The notes beneath the pieces were generated by a model, which saw only the letters and a list, made by a program, of their open reading frames with translations, did not search any database and was not told the origin of the DNA. A DNA stretch of 64,000 bases from Legionella sp. PATHC035. Lineage in GTDB: Bacteria; Pseudomonadota; Gammaproteobacteria; Legionellales; Legionellaceae. The stretch lies in assembly GCF_026191115.1 (NCBI RefSeq), contig NZ_JAPHOT010000001.1:2899001-2963000 (forward strand), read 5' to 3'. Positions 59,083 through 64,000 of the stretch are shown in pieces (position 1 is the first letter of the stretch; every line of letters begins with the position of its first letter). A program made the position numbers and the translations under genes.

Positions 59083-60585
59083 TCAAGTAATCTGATGTAT
59101 TCGGTCCTCGTTAATACTTGGAGTTGAGGAGTCTATAGTACTAGTAATTCCTTCAGTAACAATGGAGATTAACGGCACTAAATTTTTTTCAGCACAACAC
59201 GCTAATTTTTTTCTTGTTTTTTTATATTCTTCCGAGTAAAAAACTGTGGCATCATTATGTTCATAACAGTCAAGTAACCATTGCAGGTCATGTCGCGTTA
59301 TTGAAGATAAGAAAAGCAGATTTGGCCAAGATGATGTTCCTAATAAATCAATTTGTTCCCTTAGATGAACTGCAATTTTTGCCCTTAATTGATTGACCAG
59401 TGAGACAGGCGTTTTTTTTTCTTGAGCAATTTTATAGAGGATAATGCATTGATTCTGGTTCATTAACGTAATTAATCTATTTTGCAACGATTCATTCAAA
59501 TTAAAAAATAAGGTTTGATATTTTTTCTCGGTTAACCAACGCTCCTCTTTGGCAGCGATACAAAGCCGCAAGATCAAACACTCTTTATCGTTATCAGCCC
59601 CTTCATCGATGAGGAGCAATTGCCTTAATGCTGTAAAGAATTCAAGTATTGCATCGGGTGAAGGTCTACTTTCCTTATTTTTTTCACCCATTTGCAGGAT
59701 AAATTTTTTTATCAACTCACAAATAAATGGGCTCGGTTTGTTATCAAAATGCTCAAAGAGACCTTCGCTACAAAAACCAAGCTCACGAAATGCCCTAATG
59801 AGTTTATCTGACTTCATATGTGGATTATTATTTCTGAATTCAATTATTTTTTTTAGGGGATTTTTCGCACCAAAGACACTCAATAAAAGCGGTGCTAATG
59901 CAAAAAAATCACTCGATTCAGAATAGTCGCCTTGAAGTATTTCAGAGGCGATATGTTCAGGAGTCCCTTGAGGGATTTGCGGTTTTCGAATTATGGGTTT
60001 GGCATAATCGAGATCTAAGTAAGACACCTCAAATTTATATCTTTTTTCTTCAGCATCCATGATGGCATTCATTTTTATTTTGACATTCTCACCATGGATG
60101 TCACCATGAACAATGGAAGAGCCGCTGGTATTGTTATAATGAAGGTGGTTCAGTCTTAGAATTAATTGCCAAGACACATCGACCGCTTGAAAAAAAGTTA
60201 ATTGATTTAGTTCTGGATTGTCGCTGGAATCTGGGTAAATATGAAACCCATCAATATAATCCATGATAAGCACATCCCGGCCTTCGATATTTAAGAGCGC
60301 TTTCTGTGACGCATAAAATTGAAAAGGAGACGGATGTTGTCTGTCGTCATAAAGCTTTATTGATACCGGCTTTTTTTCATCAATGATCAGCTCTTCCTTA
60401 TTAACGCGCCGCGGTTTTAAATCAACAGGTTCATTGTCGATCAATGTACATTGATGTCCCTTATAAACCGAATGGCCTAACTCCTGGGAAAAATCAGAGG
60501 CATAATACACTACCGTTCCATTGTGTTGTGTCACTGGAAATAAGGTAAAGGATGATGATTTTTTATCTTTTCCTTGATTGGTCAT
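59083..60585 (-). CDS. Eukaryote-like protein kinase, Dot/Icm effector candidate (LegK-like)
   Basis: A 500-residue protein with a divergent kinase domain (~residues 20-320). ATP-site Lys77 in PVSIKLYDD; catalytic loop HGDIHGEN (160-167) with Asp162 and Asn167, replacing HRDxKxxN; DLD (191-193) instead of DFG; activation segment end GTPEHIASEI (T208-P209-E210); SSDFFALAPLLLSVFG as the subdomain IX helix. The Gly-loop is not clear. Residues 330-500 are helical and unrelated. The tail is Ser/Thr-rich (ITSTIDSSTPSINEDR), as in translocated proteins. LegK-type effectors are known in Legionella; which one this is cannot be told. Confidence 0.82.
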   Translation of the reverse strand: MTNQGKDKKSSSFTLFPVTQHNGTVVYYASDFSQELGHSVYKGHQCTLIDNEPVDLKPRRVNKEELIIDEKKPVSIKLYDDRQHPSPFQFYASQKALLNIEGRDVLIMDYIDGFHIYPDSSDNPELNQLTFFQAVDVSWQLILRLNHLHYNNTSGSSIVHGDIHGENVKIKMNAIMDAEEKRYKFEVSYLDLDYAKPIIRKPQIPQGTPEHIASEILQGDYSESSDFFALAPLLLSVFGAKNPLKKIIEFRNNNPHMKSDKLIRAFRELGFCSEGLFEHFDNKPSPFICELIKKFILQMGEKNKESRPSPDAILEFFTALRQLLLIDEGADNDKECLILRLCIAAKEERWLTEKKYQTLFFNLNESLQNRLITLMNQNQCIILYKIAQEKKTPVSLVNQLRAKIAVHLREQIDLLGTSSWPNLLFLSSITRHDLQWLLDCYEHNDATVFYSEEYKKTRKKLACCAEKNLVPLISIVTEGITSTIDSSTPSINEDRIHQIT

Positions 60586-60588
60586 AAA

Positions 60589-60681
60589 TCAATATGCCTT
60601 ATGGAATGTGGATGAATCAGGCGCTTTTGCCATTTGCCATTTTGGTTCAATCGCATCTAGAAACCGTCTCCATTGAATCAT
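60589..60681 (-). CDS. Possible 30-residue ORF directly upstream of the kinase gene
   Basis: A frame with a protein-like composition (MIQWRRFLDAIEPKWQMAK then APDSSTFHKAY) ends 3 nt before the kinase ATG (TGATTTATG). The same frame is open for another 29 codons upstream without ATG. It may be a remnant of a longer gene or a coupled small protein. Confidence 0.3.
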   Translation of the reverse strand: MIQWRRFLDAIEPKWQMAKAPDSSTFHKAY

Positions 60682-60959
60682 TATATCTTCGTTTGCATCA
60701 AAAATAAATTGAACATTTTGTCTATAATAATATCCATGTGATTTTGATTTGGTCTTGTGTACTATACTTTACCTATATCGGGATCAAAAAAATAGTCATT
60801 TTTCTCATTTAATGCAATATGAGGTTGCATTATTTTTACAAACTGCTTAATAGTTAGTTAATCATGAAGGGGTATGATTAAATTATGATCTAATTGAGTG
60901 CATGTAAAACACCCGTTTTGAACATGTATTTCTATCATAAATCCTTAGGGGGAGATGAT

Positions 60960-63908
60960 ATGTTTTCTAAAAGTATTGAACCGAATCAACGAAAGTCACT
61001 CATAAAAACAAACCACTTCTCAAAGGAGTACACTGAAATCAGTAATCTGTTGAGTGGACTCGAAGTAGATACTTCAAGAGAAAACAGTTTAGAAAGACTG
61101 AATGAGGAAATAATCCGAATAAAGAAGGATCAAACATTATCTGATGATGCCAAACTTCTTGCACTTTTGGATGTTTTTGTGAGTGAATATGCTCTGATTT
61201 CAAAATCATTTCGTGGCTCAAATAGTGGCTTAGGTAAATTTATCAGAAAATTTTGTGCACAAAATTTTGGTGTCAAGTTAGGTACGGAATCAACTGTTCA
61301 TATCCAACCAGATGGTTTGATAATGCATATCTTAAATGCTCAAGGTATAAAATCCTCAGAGAAAGAGAGTTTATTACCGCCCATTCAAAGGAGAGCAAGT
61401 GCAGTGGGTCATGTCTCAAAAAGTGCTCCAGTGCTAGGAAAATTCGAAGAGCCAAAGCCTAGAGTCAGTCCTTCGTTAGATTATGTCGAATCGTCCCGAG
61501 AGCAAATAGGCCAATTCACTTTACGTAAAAATGCTGAATTTACCCGATTAGGCAGTATGTTTGGCGACAAACAATTCTGCTATGCAGAAAAACCGAGTGG
61601 AGTAGAGCCAGGATTTAGGTCAATTGATATCGATGAGTTATTTTTTCTAGAACTGGATAAGCTTTTAACTCAAGATCGTTTGCCATCCATTCAACAAGTT
61701 CCTGATGTACAAAAACTCCAAGACTTGAAGGAACTTTTGAGTAAAGAAAAGGATTTGCACCAAAAGCAAATTATTTTTTCAATTTTTATCAACACTCACA
61801 TCAAAGGACCTCATGCTAAGGGAGAAATAACTCCTTGTATCCATTGGCTTTGCGGTGAAGTGAAAACGGCTGTTGCTAAGAACAATCACTTAAGCGCCTG
61901 GATGTACAAACTGGATTATGCAGAAGGGCAAAAAGACAGAATCAAAGCGAATAAAGAAGCACTAAGAGAATTTGTTGGTACTCGTTTTGCGGGAATTTTT
62001 AGTGCCCAAAATCAAAGGCAAGAAATTGTTTGGATTAATAAAGGTAAAGGGGAAGTCCATGCAGTATTGGCTTGTGGCTGGAAAAATGGATTAAAAGAAC
62101 TAACTCACTTTCTCTATGGCGGTTCTGAGCCTGATTACAATGGGGTGTTGGTTGAGGATAAGGACGCACCGGTCAAGCGCTCTAAATATATTTATGGCTT
62201 AGCTAAGAATTTAATTTATGGGATTGGAGTTGGCGATCGGGATGGTATAGGCAAGGAAGCACAAAATAAAGGCTTCGCCGATGAGGCTTTTTATGGTTAT
62301 GATTACGGCAAACCTTATGAGGGAGAGGGTGTTGCAGCAAGCTTAAGTGATGATTTTTCCTTTGAAGACAAATTTGCTAAAGCTCCTGCACTGTTTAGAA
62401 GCTCTTCAACGATTGGTTTTGCCCGCCATTTTATGTATCGAAACTACAGTATTTTCTATGACACTGCTTTGTCTGAACGCATGGAAGGAGTTCATTTATT
62501 CAGAAAAATGATTACTGGAGAAAATCCCAGTGAAGAGGTAATAAAAAGTTATCCAGGGCTAAGAGAGGAATTGAATCGAATTCAAGAAAAAACACCATCC
62601 CCAGAAGAATTATTAAATGTCCTAGGAAGACTTAGAGAGCAAAGCCGCGAAGGGAGTCATTTACAGGCTTTAATTGATGCGCAAATTATAGGGCTATGCT
62701 CAGGGAAACTATCTACTTTTGATTTATATTTTACTCAAATAAAAATAGATTTAATGGACATGGGCATCAAAAACGAGATGCATGATGCAGAACTTGCTGA
62801 TTACCTTGGGTTTATTGATGAAATGGCAGCAACTGCCAGGAACAGCAACCAACATATATTAGCCACGTTTCAACAACGAATATTATTAACTGCCGAGGAA
62901 ATTGATTTGCTTGATCATCTCGAGAAATATTTTTCCCCTGCTTCGGTGATGTCTCATGATGGTGAAGTGTTTCTGAATACGATGCGTTTTGATCCCCAAA
63001 GTGGCAGAATTCCCTTTCAATTAAAAAAGGAAGCAAATGGGACTTATACCCTAACTACAACCAATAAAAATCTTGCCGGCCAACTAAAGAAAGAGTTTGG
63101 GCTTGAGTGCAAACAAAGTGATGAGGGATTAAGTTGTACTATCAATGGCGATGCGCTGAGTCAACTGATTAAAAATGCAGAGCTAAAGTACCATCAAAAA
63201 AGGGAGGAATTGCTGATTAAACCCACTTATAAATTCATAACCTTGCCTCATTTGCGCGATTTGCTGAGCCAAGATAATGGGCCTCGAGATCCTAAAGTCG
63301 ACCTGAGTTATTTATGGCTTGAGGATAACAGTTTGTCGCTGAAGGTCATTGCGAGAACAAAGCAACAAGTTAAGCAGGTGTTCGATTTATTTGGAATAAC
63401 CGTTGCGGTGAATGAAGCACAACTGATTCAAGTTCCAGCTGCTAATCATGGTATATTTCAAAGACGGATAGAAAAACACTGCGAGCAATTAACGAGAGTT
63501 TCAGAAGAGATTGAGCTCAGAGATATAGGGTCCAGGGACTCCGTAATTTCAGCGCTATCCCAATCAAAAAAGGAAATTGTTCCAATGGTATCGGAAAAGT
63601 GGAAGGAACTCCACGGAAAAGCAGAGAAGGAAAGTTCAGAATCTTTATCGCCAACAGAACTATTAATCAAAAGGATACAGGGGCTTGGGCTTGACGAGGT
63701 GACTAGGGAAAAAGTGATCCATGTGATTGAGGAAGTCACTGAGCCCAAAATCATTCAGCAATTGCTGTCCTACAATAATCAAACTTTATCTGCACCTGCT
63801 AATCTCGAGGCGATAAAGAGCGAACAATTTTCAGAGGTGAGAACGATCGAAGAGAAACCGATTGTACCAAACGCACCCCAAGCGACGATGAGAAAAAATT
63901 TAAATTAA
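60960..63908 (+). CDS. Large effector-like protein with PI3/4-kinase-like catalytic motif
   Basis: A 982-residue protein; ATG 60960 has GGGGGAG 6 nt upstream, and an upstream TTG is unsupported. A basic, Ser-rich N-terminal region (~100 residues) precedes a central domain. At residues ~421-450 the chain reads IGVGDRDGIGKEAQN (Asp426, Arg427, Asp428, Asn436) then FYGYDYGK (Asp448), resembling the GxGDRHxxN...hIDFG catalytic and metal loops of PI3/PI4 kinases, with a 4-5-residue insertion. Residues ~520-982 are helical, with no membrane helix. The C-terminus holds acidic RTIEEK close to the end, as in Dot/Icm substrates. Function is inferred; it is not a full match to any family I recognise. 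Confidence 0.72.
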   Translation: MFSKSIEPNQRKSLIKTNHFSKEYTEISNLLSGLEVDTSRENSLERLNEEIIRIKKDQTLSDDAKLLALLDVFVSEYALISKSFRGSNSGLGKFIRKFCAQNFGVKLGTESTVHIQPDGLIMHILNAQGIKSSEKESLLPPIQRRASAVGHVSKSAPVLGKFEEPKPRVSPSLDYVESSREQIGQFTLRKNAEFTRLGSMFGDKQFCYAEKPSGVEPGFRSIDIDELFFLELDKLLTQDRLPSIQQVPDVQKLQDLKELLSKEKDLHQKQIIFSIFINTHIKGPHAKGEITPCIHWLCGEVKTAVAKNNHLSAWMYKLDYAEGQKDRIKANKEALREFVGTRFAGIFSAQNQRQEIVWINKGKGEVHAVLACGWKNGLKELTHFLYGGSEPDYNGVLVEDKDAPVKRSKYIYGLAKNLIYGIGVGDRDGIGKEAQNKGFADEAFYGYDYGKPYEGEGVAASLSDDFSFEDKFAKAPALFRSSSTIGFARHFMYRNYSIFYDTALSERMEGVHLFRKMITGENPSEEVIKSYPGLREELNRIQEKTPSPEELLNVLGRLREQSREGSHLQALIDAQIIGLCSGKLSTFDLYFTQIKIDLMDMGIKNEMHDAELADYLGFIDEMAATARNSNQHILATFQQRILLTAEEIDLLDHLEKYFSPASVMSHDGEVFLNTMRFDPQSGRIPFQLKKEANGTYTLTTTNKNLAGQLKKEFGLECKQSDEGLSCTINGDALSQLIKNAELKYHQKREELLIKPTYKFITLPHLRDLLSQDNGPRDPKVDLSYLWLEDNSLSLKVIARTKQQVKQVFDLFGITVAVNEAQLIQVPAANHGIFQRRIEKHCEQLTRVSEEIELRDIGSRDSVISALSQSKKEIVPMVSEKWKELHGKAEKESSESLSPTELLIKRIQGLGLDEVTREKVIHVIEEVTEPKIIQQLLSYNNQTLSAPANLEAIKSEQFSEVRTIEEKPIVPNAPQATMRKNLN

Positions 63909-63931
63909 TGATAGGACTGCGTGCACCAGGT

Positions 63932-64000
63932 TTATAGCTCATAGTAATGGTTTGTAAAAAGTGGTTGAAAACCAATGCGTTGATACAGATTTAGACCTGC
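63932..64000 (-). CDS. C-terminal end of a GNAT-family acetyltransferase (partial)
   Basis: The last 22 codons read AGLNLYQRIGFQPLF then a Tyr-rich end and TAA. The A-x-x-L-Y-x-R-x-G-F motif is typical of the final part of GNAT enzymes. The remainder lies outside the window. Confidence 0.6.
   Translation of the reverse strand, partial: AGLNLYQRIGFQPLFTNHYYEL

Overview
The window looks like a chromosomal segment of a Legionella species or close relative (gammaproteobacterium, AT-rich). The evidence is a copper ATPase whose N-terminus and core closely resemble what I remember of Legionella pneumophila CopA, several large eukaryote-like or Glu-rich-tailed proteins of the kind exported by the Dot/Icm type IVB system, Legionella-type intergenic repeats, and ordinary gammaproteobacterial housekeeping genes. 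No tRNA, rRNA, CRISPR array, intact insertion sequence or prophage was seen. Family calls rest on reading motifs by eye; no search was run.

Layout. 1-8 kb: the end of a degenerate EAL protein, two unrecognised proteins, an outer-membrane channel-like protein and a 1221-residue coiled-coil protein with a C-terminal hydrophobic segment (effector candidate). 8-16 kb: yacG, an ACT-malic enzyme, a host-attachment family protein, a periplasmic cupredoxin, a FixJ-type regulator coupled to a kinase-like fragment that has only an H-box, Hsp20 behind a sigma-32-like promoter, a 49-residue membrane protein and a GNAT enzyme. 16-27 kb: an AraC regulator with an EamA exporter, an archease-RtcB RNA repair pair, a NADAR protein with a long extra C-terminal region, an AlkA-type glycosylase, a block of intergenic repeats, quinol nitric oxide reductase and a DUF488 protein. 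27.6-31 kb: a fused RecB-like nuclease/DEDD/helicase.

31-44.7 kb is the most striking region. A methyltransferase and a JmjC/cupin-8 oxygenase overlap by 4 bp and diverge from a single polyketide synthase gene of about 11.3 kb. The enzyme has three ketosynthases with no acyltransferase in cis, one ACP-like domain whose phosphopantetheine serine is Gln, a dehydratase that has lost both catalytic residues, two ketoreductases, two intact ACPs and a terminal condensation domain. It reads as an undescribed-looking trans-AT assembly line that ends by condensation rather than by a thioesterase.

44.8-57.6 kb is mostly housekeeping and stress: copA, a DUF523/TudS-like protein, a small zinc ribbon, queE, a serB-like/serA pair, an MgtC-DUF4010 membrane protein, an alpha/beta hydrolase, an erythromycin-esterase family protein and an FtsH protease.

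57.8-64 kb is an accessory, effector-rich end: a GNAT-like protein with a nuclear-localisation-like KKRK, a eukaryote-like protein kinase, a 982-residue protein with a PI3/4-kinase-like catalytic signature, a frameshifted remnant of a kup potassium transporter and the end of another GNAT gene. The kup remnant directly abutting the kinase gene suggests that effector genes were inserted at, or replaced, an old transporter locus.
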